Below are positions 29,575-37,329 of a DNA stretch of 64,000 nucleotides, piece by piece. Source of the stretch: Kordiimonas gwangyangensis DSM 19435 = JCM 12864 (GTDB lineage: Bacteria; Pseudomonadota; Alphaproteobacteria; Sphingomonadales; Kordiimonadaceae); the NCBI RefSeq assembly GCF_000375545.1, contig NZ_AQXF01000007.1, forward strand, positions 103,530-167,529, in the 5' to 3' direction. Positions within the stretch are counted from its first letter, which is position 1. Each line of letters starts with the position of its first letter. The translations under genes were made by a program, and so were the position numbers. The notes beneath the pieces are model-generated. The model ran no database searches. It had not been told where the DNA came from and saw only the letters and a list, made by a program, of their open reading frames with translations.

Positions 29575-30369
29575 TCAGCCTTCCTGTTCCGTCCCCACTG
29601 CCTCGTCTTCCGAATGGAAAGTCGATATAAAATAAACCTTACACTGATAGATAGCCTGGTCCGCAGCAAGCACTACACACGCCGTGAGATAACTGGCACC
29701 GATTTGCGCCCCCGGACGGCCCGGCCATGAGGCCACCACGAACCAAAAAAATATGATCAGCGGCAAAGCAAGCAAGAGCCATAGGTAAACGGAGATCTGC
29801 ACCCGGCTGATGTCTCGCTTGCCGTGTCGCCGCAGCACCTCGGGCAATTTCATACCGGGAGGAAAATCTGGTTCCGTATGTTTTTCAAAATTCCGAAATA
29901 CGCCGGAAAAAGGCGCAATAATTAGCAACAGGTAGGCCATGTAATAACTGGCCGCCATAACAGGCAGTAATGGGTAGTAATAATCGAGCAACAGCCATGG
30001 GCCGAACAGCAGCAACAGGATGCATCCATGCGCCACGATAGGCCGCCGCATGCGCCAACGCTCAAGATCGTTTCTCGGCAGATGCGTGTTCACTGACGAC
30101 ACTGAACTTTTATAGACATCCACCGGATTGGTCTGCAAACTCCAGCTCAGTTGTCGCTGAACATAGTCAAGCCCAATCGCTACGAAGAGATCCCACACAG
30201 GGGTGTTCCAGCCATGCCACTGCGCGGAAAAATAGGAAACCAAAAAACACAACGTCAGGATATTGCGCCGAACAAGCACAAGCAGGCCATATCCGCGCGG
30301 TTTCCACGCACCCGCGGCCACCCAATCCGGCACCGGGGTGCTTTGTGGCATGCCATCAATGCCGGTCAT
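29575..30369 (-). CDS. Membrane protein of unknown function in a lysR operon
   Basis: 264 residues with about five hydrophobic segments: LLVLVRRNILTLCFLVSYF, IVAHGCILLLLFGPWLLLDYYY, MAASYYMAYLLLIIAPF, VYLWLLLALPLIIFFWFVV and ASYLTACVVLAADQAIY. Between the second pair and the third pair lies a basic, probably cytoplasmic, loop. I do not recognise a family. Its ATG overlaps the LysR stop by four bases (ATGA), so it is translated with the regulator; conversely, its expression would rise whenever LysR is made. Confidence 0.75.
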   Translation of the reverse strand: MTGIDGMPQSTPVPDWVAAGAWKPRGYGLLVLVRRNILTLCFLVSYFSAQWHGWNTPVWDLFVAIGLDYVQRQLSWSLQTNPVDVYKSSVSSVNTHLPRNDLERWRMRRPIVAHGCILLLLFGPWLLLDYYYPLLPVMAASYYMAYLLLIIAPFSGVFRNFEKHTEPDFPPGMKLPEVLRRHGKRDISRVQISVYLWLLLALPLIIFFWFVVASWPGRPGAQIGASYLTACVVLAADQAIYQCKVYFISTFHSEDEAVGTEQEG

Positions 30370-31274
30370 GCCGCACCGCCTGAACCGGTAGCCTGTTTTG
30401 TCGCATCCAACTCCGCCAGCACCCAGTCGAGGAAACAGGCGATCTCACCAGCATTATGGGAGCTGCTGCGGTGATGCAGGTAATATTGCCCCCACGGCAG
30501 CGAATAGCTGAACTGGCGAAGGGGGATAACCATCCCAGCTTCGATCATGCTACCGGCCACAAGGTCATGGCTGAGCGCGATGCCCTGCCCCCACGCAGCC
30601 GCCCGGAGCGTGAGGAGGGCCAGATTGAAATGGCGCACGTCCATGGTGGCGGGTGGGCGCACGCCTTGCTGCTGCATCCATAAGGTCCAGTCGCTGCCTT
30701 CTTCCGAACTATAGAGCGGATGGGCGAGCAATGAGGCAGGGTCATGCGCATCAAGCCGGGCGTATACCTTTGGCGAGCAGACAGGGAACCAGCGGTCATT
30801 CCTGATACGCTGCGAGACAAAACCTTCGGGCGCGGGCCAGGCGCCGATGAGGATGTCATAGTCTGCCGCATCAAAACTTTTGGCCATCAGGAAGGTGTCA
30901 AGGCGGGCATCGATATTGCCATGTTGTTCCGAGAAGCGGTGCAGGCGCGGCATCACCCATTCCGCCGCGATGGTGGTTTGCACCATGATCTTGAGCGTGG
31001 TGCGCGCCTTTCCGGTCAGATGGTCGGTCACGCTGCCCATACGGCGGAAACAGTCCCCCACCACGGAATAGAAAGTGTCACCGTCCTGCGTCAGCGTTAC
31101 AGTCCGGCCACGCCGGGTCAGAAGCGCCTTGCCAAGGAAGTCTTCCAGCACGCGCACCTGATGGCTGACGGCGCTTTGCGTCACACACAGTTCATCCGCC
31201 GCGCGGCTAAAGCTGAGGTGCCGTGCTGTCGCTTCAAAAGCCTGCATGGCCTTGAGGGGTGGCAGTTTATCCAT
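30366..31274 (-). CDS. LysR-family transcriptional regulator (GcvA-like)
   Basis: 302 residues. The N-terminal HTH (MDKLPPLKAMQAFEATARHLSFSRAADELCVTQSAVSHQVRVLEDFLGKALLTRRGR) is typical of the GcvA/AmpR group. An effector-binding domain follows, with LRAAAWGQGIALSHDLVA. A GTG at 31277 is an alternative start one codon earlier. The gene is divergent from a GNAT gene at 31388 with two inverted repeats between them, and is followed by an overlapping membrane-protein gene. These are the likely targets. Confidence 0.93.
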   Translation of the reverse strand: MDKLPPLKAMQAFEATARHLSFSRAADELCVTQSAVSHQVRVLEDFLGKALLTRRGRTVTLTQDGDTFYSVVGDCFRRMGSVTDHLTGKARTTLKIMVQTTIAAEWVMPRLHRFSEQHGNIDARLDTFLMAKSFDAADYDILIGAWPAPEGFVSQRIRNDRWFPVCSPKVYARLDAHDPASLLAHPLYSSEEGSDWTLWMQQQGVRPPATMDVRHFNLALLTLRAAAWGQGIALSHDLVAGSMIEAGMVIPLRQFSYSLPWGQYYLHHRSSSHNAGEIACFLDWVLAELDATKQATGSGGAA

Positions 31275-31287
31275 CACGCATTATCTG

Positions 31288-31300
31288 TGAATTAAATTCA
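31288..31300. promoter_or_regulatory. LysR box (T-N11-A dyad)
   Basis: TGAATTAAATTCA, a 13-base dyad that fits T-N11-A, located 14 bases upstream of the lysR start and facing the divergent GNAT gene. This is the expected place for LysR autoregulation. Confidence 0.5.
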
Positions 31301-31304
31301 TACT

Positions 31305-31325
31305 AAAATGAAATACTATCATTTT
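31305..31325. promoter_or_regulatory. Second inverted repeat in the lysR/GNAT gap
   Basis: Perfect 7-bp arms AAAATGA and TCATTTT around a 7-base spacer, immediately after the LysR box. It could be the activation half of the LysR site for the GNAT promoter. Confidence 0.4.
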
Positions 31326-31387
31326 ACGTAATATAAAAGCTCTTCTACTGTCCCTCAAACGGCCTGAGCCGACAGCGGAGAAAAAAC

Positions 31388-31912
31388 ATGACTGAACATT
31401 ATGTCGACACCATTGAGACCGAACGCCTGATCCTGCGCGAAGCGACATTGGACGACACAGCCTTTGTGTATGCGCTTTATAACGACCCGGCATTCAAACA
31501 ATTTGTCGGCGACCGGGGTGTGCACAGCCTTGATGATGCGGCGAATTACATCAGCAATAATTTCATCGGCAGCTACCGCAAAAACGGCAAGGGCTTGCTG
31601 GTTGCAACCCTGAAAGACAGCGGTGAGCCCATCGGCTGCTGCGGCCTTGTGGTGCGCCCCACCTTTGATGTGCCGGATATCGGCTTCGCCTACCTGCCGG
31701 ACTATACATCAAAAGGCTACGGCCATGAGGCGGCGGCGGCCACCATGGCGCACGCCCGCAACGTGCTGGGCCTTGACCGCCTGCTCGCGCTCGTGTCGCC
31801 GGACAATGTTAAATCCATCGGTCTGCTCAAGAAACTGGGCTTTGTGTTTGACCGGCAGGAAACCCTGCCCGGCAATGACTATGAAACCCAGATTTTCACC
31901 TACAGCGCCTGA
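31388..31912 (+). CDS. GNAT acetyltransferase, RimJ/RimL type
   Basis: 174 residues. It has the opening IETERLILREATLDDTAFVYALYNDPAF, GYGHEAAAATMAHARNVLGLDRLLALVSPDNVKSIGLLKKLGFVF and related acetyl-CoA-binding segments of the RimJ/RimL branch. The substrate may be a protein N-terminus or an amino-acid-like small molecule. GCGGAG lies upstream of the ATG. It is divergent from lysR and followed after eight bases by the esterase gene, with which it may be cotranscribed. Confidence 0.9.
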   Translation: MTEHYVDTIETERLILREATLDDTAFVYALYNDPAFKQFVGDRGVHSLDDAANYISNNFIGSYRKNGKGLLVATLKDSGEPIGCCGLVVRPTFDVPDIGFAYLPDYTSKGYGHEAAAATMAHARNVLGLDRLLALVSPDNVKSIGLLKKLGFVFDRQETLPGNDYETQIFTYSA

Positions 31913-31920
31913 GGCCTGCC

Positions 31921-32790
31921 ATGCGTGACCTTGCCCGCACCTTTGCCGCCATCGCCCTATTTTGCGCAGCCCTCATCGGCCACTGCGCTTATGCGGGCGA
32001 ACCTGTAACCATCGCGCAGGGCTATGACATCCGGTCCGACATTCTGGGCCAGACCCGGCGCATCAATGTCTACCTGCCGCCAAGCTATGAGGGTGGGCAG
32101 CAGGCCTACCCCGTCCTCCTGATGCTGGACGGCGGTGTGCAGGAGGATTTCATCCATATTGCGGGCATTGCATCCCTGGCTGCGGACTGGCGCGGCATGC
32201 GGGAATTTATCCTTGTCGGCATTGAGAATATCGACCGCTACCATGACCTGATCCATGCCCCCACAACGCCTGCCGGGCAGGCATTCATGGCAAGCTCGCC
32301 CCGGCTCAAGACCGCAGGGGGTGCGGCGGCTTTCCGGCAGTTTATCGCGGATGAACTGTTACCTTACATCAAAAACCAATACAGGGTGACGGACGAACGG
32401 GTACTGATGGGGGAGAGTGCGGCGGGCATGTTCACGCTTGAGACCCTGCTGCGCCAGCCAGAGCTTTTCACCGGGTATATCGCCATCAGCCCCATGCTGT
32501 GGTGGGACGATCAGTCCCTCGCCAAAGCCGCACCGATGCTGCTTCAGCACCATCCGGCACCTGCGGGCACCAAACTGTTCCTGACCATCGCGAACGAGGG
32601 CACGGAGGGTGAGATTGGTGCCGACATGCGCGCGGGCGTGGACAGGGTGGCAGACGCGCTCGCCGCCCATGCACCAGTCACCCTCACATGGACCTTCGAG
32701 CCGATGGAGGCGGAGAGCCACGCCACCATCCTGCATCCGGCGGCACTCATCGCAATTCGCCGCTTTTTCGCAACCGAAAAGCCTGAATAA
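31921..32790 (+). CDS. Secreted alpha/beta-hydrolase, esterase D / Fes-like
   Basis: 289 residues with a signal peptide (ALFCAALIGHCAYAG). The alpha/beta-hydrolase domain has RRINVYLPPSYEGGQQAYPVLLMLDGG, the nucleophile Ser in LMGESAAGMF and a likely catalytic His in AESHATILHPA. This is the putative-esterase family that includes ferric-enterobactin esterases and S-formylglutathione hydrolase relatives; the signal peptide argues against the cytosolic latter. The substrate is unknown. It starts eight bases after the GNAT stop. Confidence 0.88.
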   Translation: MRDLARTFAAIALFCAALIGHCAYAGEPVTIAQGYDIRSDILGQTRRINVYLPPSYEGGQQAYPVLLMLDGGVQEDFIHIAGIASLAADWRGMREFILVGIENIDRYHDLIHAPTTPAGQAFMASSPRLKTAGGAAAFRQFIADELLPYIKNQYRVTDERVLMGESAAGMFTLETLLRQPELFTGYIAISPMLWWDDQSLAKAAPMLLQHHPAPAGTKLFLTIANEGTEGEIGADMRAGVDRVADALAAHAPVTLTWTFEPMEAESHATILHPAALIAIRRFFATEKPE

Positions 32791-32886
32791 CACAGCCACC
32801 TGCGCGCCATGGCCGCAGTGCTTGCATCCGTGATTTCACGCCTATATGCTGCACCGCAACATGACCGATCAGGAGAGTTTGTTAAA

Positions 32887-33657
32887 ATGGATATCAAAGG
32901 CAAAACCGCGCTTGTGACCGGCGGCGCATCAGGCCTTGGCCGCGCCACGACCGAGCATTTTGTAGCGCTTGGCGCAAATGTTGTGATCCTCGACCTCAAT
33001 GATGAGGCAGGTGCAACCGTGGAAGCGCAGTTCAAAGGCAAGGTAACCTATGTGCACACCGATGTGACGAGCGAAGAATCGGTCGCCAACGCCATCGCCG
33101 TCGCGAAGGACAAATACGGCCAAGTGGACATAGCGGTAAACTGCGCCGGTATCGCCACGCCGCAAAAGGTGCTGGACCGTGAAGGCAACCGTTATGGCCT
33201 TGACCATTTCCGCAAGGTGGTCTCTGTCAACCTCATCGGCACCTTCAACGTGACCGCACAGGCCGCAGAAGCCATGCAGACGAACGCGCCGAACGAGGAC
33301 GGCGAGCGCGGTGTGATCATCAACACCGCCTCGGTCGCCGCATTCGAGGGCCAGATCGGCCAGGCGGCCTACTCCGCCTCCAAAGGGGGTGTGGCTGCGA
33401 TCACGCTGCCGACAGCACGTGAATTTTCCCGCCAAGGTGTGCGCGTGATGACCATTGCACCGGGCTTTATCCACACGCCGCTGTTTGACGGCCTGCCGGA
33501 AGCAGCGGTTGACAGCCTCAAGCAGCAGGTGGTGTTCCCGAAACGCCTCGGCCAGCCGCATGAATACGCCAAGCTCGCCGCCCATATCGTGGACAATGCC
33601 TACCTGAACGGCGAAACCATCCGCATGGATGCCGCCGCGCGCATGGCACCGAAATAA
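32887..33657 (+). CDS. Short-chain dehydrogenase, HSD17B10-like 3-hydroxyacyl-CoA dehydrogenase
   Basis: 256 residues. NAD-binding TGGASGLG lies at 11-18, NCAGI at 85-89, and the catalytic Ser149-Tyr162-Lys166 in INTASV and YSASKGG. The overall pattern (an insert around [32 protein letters not shown] and C-terminal [14 protein letters not shown]) matches human type-10 HSD and 3-hydroxy-2-methylbutyryl-CoA dehydrogenase. It probably acts in isoleucine or fatty-acid oxidation. The start at 32887 follows AGGAGAG at about ten bases; the frame extends upstream without support. A strong terminator follows. Confidence 0.92.
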   Translation: MDIKGKTALVTGGASGLGRATTEHFVALGANVVILDLNDEAGATVEAQFKGKVTYVHTDVTSEESVANAIAVAKDKYGQVDIAVNCAGIATPQKVLDREGNRYGLDHFRKVVSVNLIGTFNVTAQAAEAMQTNAPNEDGERGVIINTASVAAFEGQIGQAAYSASKGGVAAITLPTAREFSRQGVRVMTIAPGFIHTPLFDGLPEAAVDSLKQQVVFPKRLGQPHEYAKLAAHIVDNAYLNGETIRMDAAARMAPK

Positions 33658-33679
33658 GCCGCACTGGCTGAAGACAACG

Positions 33680-33714
33680 AAAGCCGATACCTCGCGAAGG
33701 TGTCGGCTTTTTTA
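33680..33714 (+). terminator. Rho-independent terminator after the SDR gene
   Basis: Stem AAAGCCGA.ACCT / AGGT.TCGGCTTT with a short CGCGA loop and a run of T residues, 23 bases after the stop. Confidence 0.88.
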
Positions 33715-33778
33715 TTGCTCGAAATACTGCTCAACTGCCCTAGATGGTTAGGGAAGACATCAATTAGGGGGACTGACC

Positions 33779-34870
33779 ATGGGGCCACTTAGCGGCGTGC
33801 GCATCATTGAACTGGCTGGTATCGGGCCGGGGCCGTTTGCGGGCATGATGCTCGCGGATATGGGCGCAGAGGTTATTCTGGTGGACCGTGCAGGGCCGCC
33901 CTCCCCTATGGACATGAAGGTGGACATCAACCGCCGCGGCAAACGCTCGATCGCGCTTGACCTGAAGTCGGATGAGGGCCGCACCACACTCCTGAAGCTT
34001 TGCGAGACCGCCGATGCGCTGTTCGAGGGTTTCCGCCCCGGCGTGATGGAGAAGCTTGGCCTCGGCCCGAATGAGGTGCTGGGGGCCAACCCCAAAATCG
34101 TTTATGGCCGTATGACCGGCTGGGGCCAGACCGGGCCGCTCGCCAAAACGGCGGGCCATGACATCAATTATATTTCGCTTTCCGGCGCGCTGCACGGCAT
34201 GGGGCCCGGTGACGGGCCGCCGAGTGCGCCGCTCAACCTCGTGGGCGACTATGGCGGCGGCGGCATGATGCTGGCGTTTGGTCTTGTGTGCGGCATCCTT
34301 GAAGCCCGCACATCCGGCAAAGGGCAGGCGATTGACGTGAGCATGGTCGAGGGCTCGTCCGCGCTGATGTCCATCTTCCACTCGATGCTGGCGAGCGGGC
34401 GCTGGGCCCCCATGCGCGGGGTGAACCTCCTTGACGGTGGTGCGCATTTCTACGGCACGTTCGAGACCAAGGACGGGGAATATGTCTCCCTCGGCGCGAT
34501 CGAGCCGCAGTTCATGCAGGTCTTTGTCGAGAAAGCGGGGCTCGACGCCACGTGGATGCAGAAACACCTGAACCCGATGGAGTGGGCGGGCCTGAAGGCT
34601 GAGCTGAAAACGCTATTCAAGACCCGCACACGGGATGAGTGGTGCGCCATGTTTGATGGCACAGACGCCTGCTTTGCCCCCATCCTGCCGTTCTGGGAGG
34701 CCCACAAACACCCGCACAACGAGGCACGCGAAAGCTTCATTGAGGTAGACGGCGTGCGCCAGCCCGCGCCCACACCGCGCTTCTCGCGCACGGAAGTGGG
34801 GGTACGCCACGGCCCGGTGGCGCGCGGGGCGGACACAGAGGATATCCTGAAGGAACTGGGCCTCGCCTAA
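33779..34870 (+). CDS. CaiB/BaiF family CoA-transferase, alpha-methylacyl-CoA racemase-like
   Basis: 363 residues. It opens GPLSGVRIIELAGIGPGPFAGMMLADMGAEVILVDR, has SIALDLKSDEG, LFEGFRPGVMEKLGLGP, RMTGWGQTGPLAKTAGHDINYISLSGAL and a conserved Asp in KGQAIDVSMVEGSSAL. The H-D...E pattern and length point to alpha-methylacyl-CoA racemase rather than a formyl-CoA transferase. It would prepare branched acyl-CoAs for beta-oxidation, in keeping with the HSD17B10-like neighbour, although a terminator separates them. A GGGG-type site precedes the start. Confidence 0.93.
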   Translation: MGPLSGVRIIELAGIGPGPFAGMMLADMGAEVILVDRAGPPSPMDMKVDINRRGKRSIALDLKSDEGRTTLLKLCETADALFEGFRPGVMEKLGLGPNEVLGANPKIVYGRMTGWGQTGPLAKTAGHDINYISLSGALHGMGPGDGPPSAPLNLVGDYGGGGMMLAFGLVCGILEARTSGKGQAIDVSMVEGSSALMSIFHSMLASGRWAPMRGVNLLDGGAHFYGTFETKDGEYVSLGAIEPQFMQVFVEKAGLDATWMQKHLNPMEWAGLKAELKTLFKTRTRDEWCAMFDGTDACFAPILPFWEAHKHPHNEARESFIEVDGVRQPAPTPRFSRTEVGVRHGPVARGADTEDILKELGLA

Positions 34871-34921
34871 GCTACTCATCGCAGCATATGCTCACTTCAG
34901 CCGAAAGCAGTTGAGGGTGAT

Positions 34922-34972
34922 CCTCCCTCTTTGTATGTATAAATGAAATAACATTACACACAAAGAGGGAGG
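34922..34972 (+). promoter_or_regulatory. Long hairpin that encloses the ribosome binding site of the PD40 gene
   Basis: Thirteen-bp perfect arms CCTCCCTCTTTGT (34922-34934) and ACAAAGAGGGAGG (34960-34972), extended inward after one mismatch by TGTA/TACA, with a 15-base A/T-rich loop. The right arm contains the GGGAGG ribosome binding site of the gene starting at 34978. In the mRNA, translation initiation would be blocked when the stem forms. It could also act as a DNA operator, or end the upstream transcript, although it lacks a T run. Confidence 0.75.
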
Positions 34973-34977
34973 GGATT

Positions 34978-35853
34978 ATGAAACAGTATCTCACACTGAT
35001 GCTGGCCTTTGGCATTTCCGCGACAGCCACCGCTGGGGATTTCCCCAAGCTTGAAGGCCCGCTGATGGGCCAGAGCCCACCCGGCAAGGTGGCGGAGGTG
35101 TTTGCACCTGGCGTCATCTCCACAGACAAATGGGAGCTTGAGGGCGTTTTTGCGCCCGGCATGCAGGAATTCTATTATGTCACAGCAGAGGGCTTTGAGA
35201 GGCCCCACATCGTCGGCTTCCGGATGACGGATGGCGTGTGGCAGAAGTTCACCGAGTTCCGCCGCACCGGCGAACCCTTCATCACCTCAGACGGCCAGAC
35301 CATGCACCTGGCCAAAGGCTACCGGACGCGCGAGGGCGACGGCTGGTCAGAGACCAAGAGCCTCGGGCCGCTTTTTGACCGGCCGGACTGGGGCGTCATG
35401 CGCCTGACCGCATCGGACGCCGGCACTTATGTTTTCGACGACTATAAAACCGGTGACGTGATCCGTATCTCGCGCATGAAAGAGGGAGAACGCCAGCCGC
35501 CTGCGATGATGCCAAGCCAGTTCAACAGCGGCAAGATGACCGCCCACCCCTTCATCGCAGCGGACGAGAGCTATCTGATCTGGGACAGCGAACGCGAGGG
35601 AGGTTTTGGCGAATCCGACCTTTACATCAGCTTCCGCATGGCGGACGGCGAATGGGGACCGGCGATCAATATGGGGCCGACCGTCAATTCGGATCAGGAT
35701 GATTTCTGGGCCAGCGTGACGCCGGACGGCAAATACCTGATGTTCGACCGCGTGGTGGCCCGCGACGGCGACAACGTGAACGTGGACATCTACTGGATGG
35801 AAGCGGGCATCATCGAAGAGCTGCGGCAAAAGGCTATGGCCGGGGCGGACTGA
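34978..35853 (+). CDS. Secreted PD40 (WD40-like beta-propeller) protein
   Basis: 291 residues with a signal peptide (MKQYLTLMLAFGISATATAG). The mature protein has repeated blades such as TASDAGTYVFDDY, FIAADESYLIWDSEREGGFGESDLYISFR and VTPDGKYLMFDRVVARDGDNVNVDIYWM, as in TolB-type PD40 repeats. Periplasmic proteins of this sort are often paired with exported enzymes, but the partner is unknown. The GGGAGGGG ribosome binding site sits inside the long hairpin described separately. It converges with phrB with six bases between them. Confidence 0.85.
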   Translation: MKQYLTLMLAFGISATATAGDFPKLEGPLMGQSPPGKVAEVFAPGVISTDKWELEGVFAPGMQEFYYVTAEGFERPHIVGFRMTDGVWQKFTEFRRTGEPFITSDGQTMHLAKGYRTREGDGWSETKSLGPLFDRPDWGVMRLTASDAGTYVFDDYKTGDVIRISRMKEGERQPPAMMPSQFNSGKMTAHPFIAADESYLIWDSEREGGFGESDLYISFRMADGEWGPAINMGPTVNSDQDDFWASVTPDGKYLMFDRVVARDGDNVNVDIYWMEAGIIEELRQKAMAGAD

Positions 35854-35859
35854 CCGCCC

Positions 35860-37293
35860 CTATTCCCCTTTGGTGCTCTCAAGGGCCGCAAGCGCGCGTT
35901 CGCGCGCGGCTTTGCGGTCCAGCATCGGCTTGGGGTAGGTCTTGCCAAGCGTGATGCCCGCCATCTTGAGCACACCCACCGGCGCCTCGAACGGCGCGTG
36001 GATATATTCATCCGGCAGGTCTTTCAGTTCCGGCACGTACTCGCGAATATAAGCACCCTTGGGGTCGAACTTTTCGCCCTGCGTGACCGGGTTGAAGATG
36101 CGGAAATAGGGCGCCGCATCGGCACCACAACCCGCGACCCACTGCCAGCTCGCGGCATTGTTGGCGAGGTCGGCATCCACGAGTGTATCCCAGAACCAGT
36201 CTTCACCCGTGCGCCAGTGCCACAGCATGTCTTTGACCAGAAATGACGCCACAATCATGCGCACCCGGTTGTGCATCCAGCCCGTTTGCCAAAGCTGGCG
36301 CATGCCTGCGTCAATGATCGGGAACCCAGTTTGCCCCTTTTGCCACGCGGTAACAGCATCGTCATAGCCCTCCCGCCACGGGAAAGCGGCAAACTTGCTT
36401 TTGAGCGGACGCTCCGGGATATGCGGAAAATTGAACAGAAGGTGCGTGCTGAACTCGCGCCAGCCCAGTTCACGCAGGAACCAGTCCGCGCCTTTTTCTC
36501 TCGCACTTTCCTCACCGCGCGCAATCATTGCCTCATGCCAGATGCGGCGCGGGCTGATCTCCCCGTTCGCGAGGTAAGGCGACAGGCGCGAGGTGGCATC
36601 TACTGACGGTATGTCGCGCATGTCCTTATACTCGGCCACCGGGCCGTCCAGAAAGTCCGCAAGGCGTTCATGCGCGGCGGCCTCCCCCGGTGTCCAGAAG
36701 GCCGCAATCGGCTCGGCCCAGTGTGCGGGTTTGGGGTCAAGGTCGAGTGTATAGCTCTCGGGCCAAGTCTCTGGCGCAGGGATGTCTTCGGGCGCAGGCG
36801 TGGGGGTTGTGCCATCAATCAGCTCAAGCGCGCGGCGCCAGAAGGGGGAGAAAACCTCATACACCCCGCCCGTCTTATTGCGCACCTGCTCAGGCTCAAG
36901 GAGCAGGTTACCGGCAAAGCGGCGGCAAGTGACGCCGAGTTCTTCCGCGAGGTCATAGACCGCATCCTGCAGCTTGGCGAGGTGGGGTTCATAGGCGCGG
37001 GTCATGTGCAGCGCGCCAGCACCTGTCTCCTCAATCAGCGCCATCAGGATATCGAGTGTGTTGCCGGACCGGCGCACAAGGGCGCTGCCCTTGGACTCTA
37101 GCTCACTACTAAGGGCTATGAGCGATTCCCGAAGCCACCAGCGCTTGGCGCCGCCCAGCTTCCAGTCGCCTGCCGCTGCATCATCAAGGATGAAAACAGG
37201 GATCACCGGCGCGCCAGTCGCGCACGCCTTGGCGAGCGCCGGATGGTCATCAAGGCGCAGCGCACCATTCATCAGCACAAGAACGGGTTTCAC
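35860..37293 (-). CDS. phrB: Deoxyribodipyrimidine photolyase (class I)
   Basis: 477-residue cryptochrome/photolyase-family protein that repairs cyclobutane pyrimidine dimers with blue light. The N-terminal Rossmann antenna domain is residues 1-130 (VLVLMNGALRLDDHPAL). The FAD domain has LSPYLANGEISPRRIWHE, LGWREFSTHLLF, FPWREGYDDAVTAWQKGQTGFPIIDAGMRQLWQTGWMHNR and WFWDTLVDADLANNAASWQWVAGCGADAAPYFRIFNP. The conserved DNA-binding and tryptophan positions are present. The N-terminal NGALRLDDHPAL differs slightly from the usual RxDLRxxDN, so a 6-4-type or cryptochrome role is possible but less likely. Confidence 0.94.
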   Translation of the reverse strand: MKPVLVLMNGALRLDDHPALAKACATGAPVIPVFILDDAAAGDWKLGGAKRWWLRESLIALSSELESKGSALVRRSGNTLDILMALIEETGAGALHMTRAYEPHLAKLQDAVYDLAEELGVTCRRFAGNLLLEPEQVRNKTGGVYEVFSPFWRRALELIDGTTPTPAPEDIPAPETWPESYTLDLDPKPAHWAEPIAAFWTPGEAAAHERLADFLDGPVAEYKDMRDIPSVDATSRLSPYLANGEISPRRIWHEAMIARGEESAREKGADWFLRELGWREFSTHLLFNFPHIPERPLKSKFAAFPWREGYDDAVTAWQKGQTGFPIIDAGMRQLWQTGWMHNRVRMIVASFLVKDMLWHWRTGEDWFWDTLVDADLANNAASWQWVAGCGADAAPYFRIFNPVTQGEKFDPKGAYIREYVPELKDLPDEYIHAPFEAPVGVLKMAGITLGKTYPKPMLDRKAARERALAALESTKGE

Positions 37294-37329
37294 AAACGCT
37301 CCTCAGCACAAAGGTCTAGGACCTTTACG

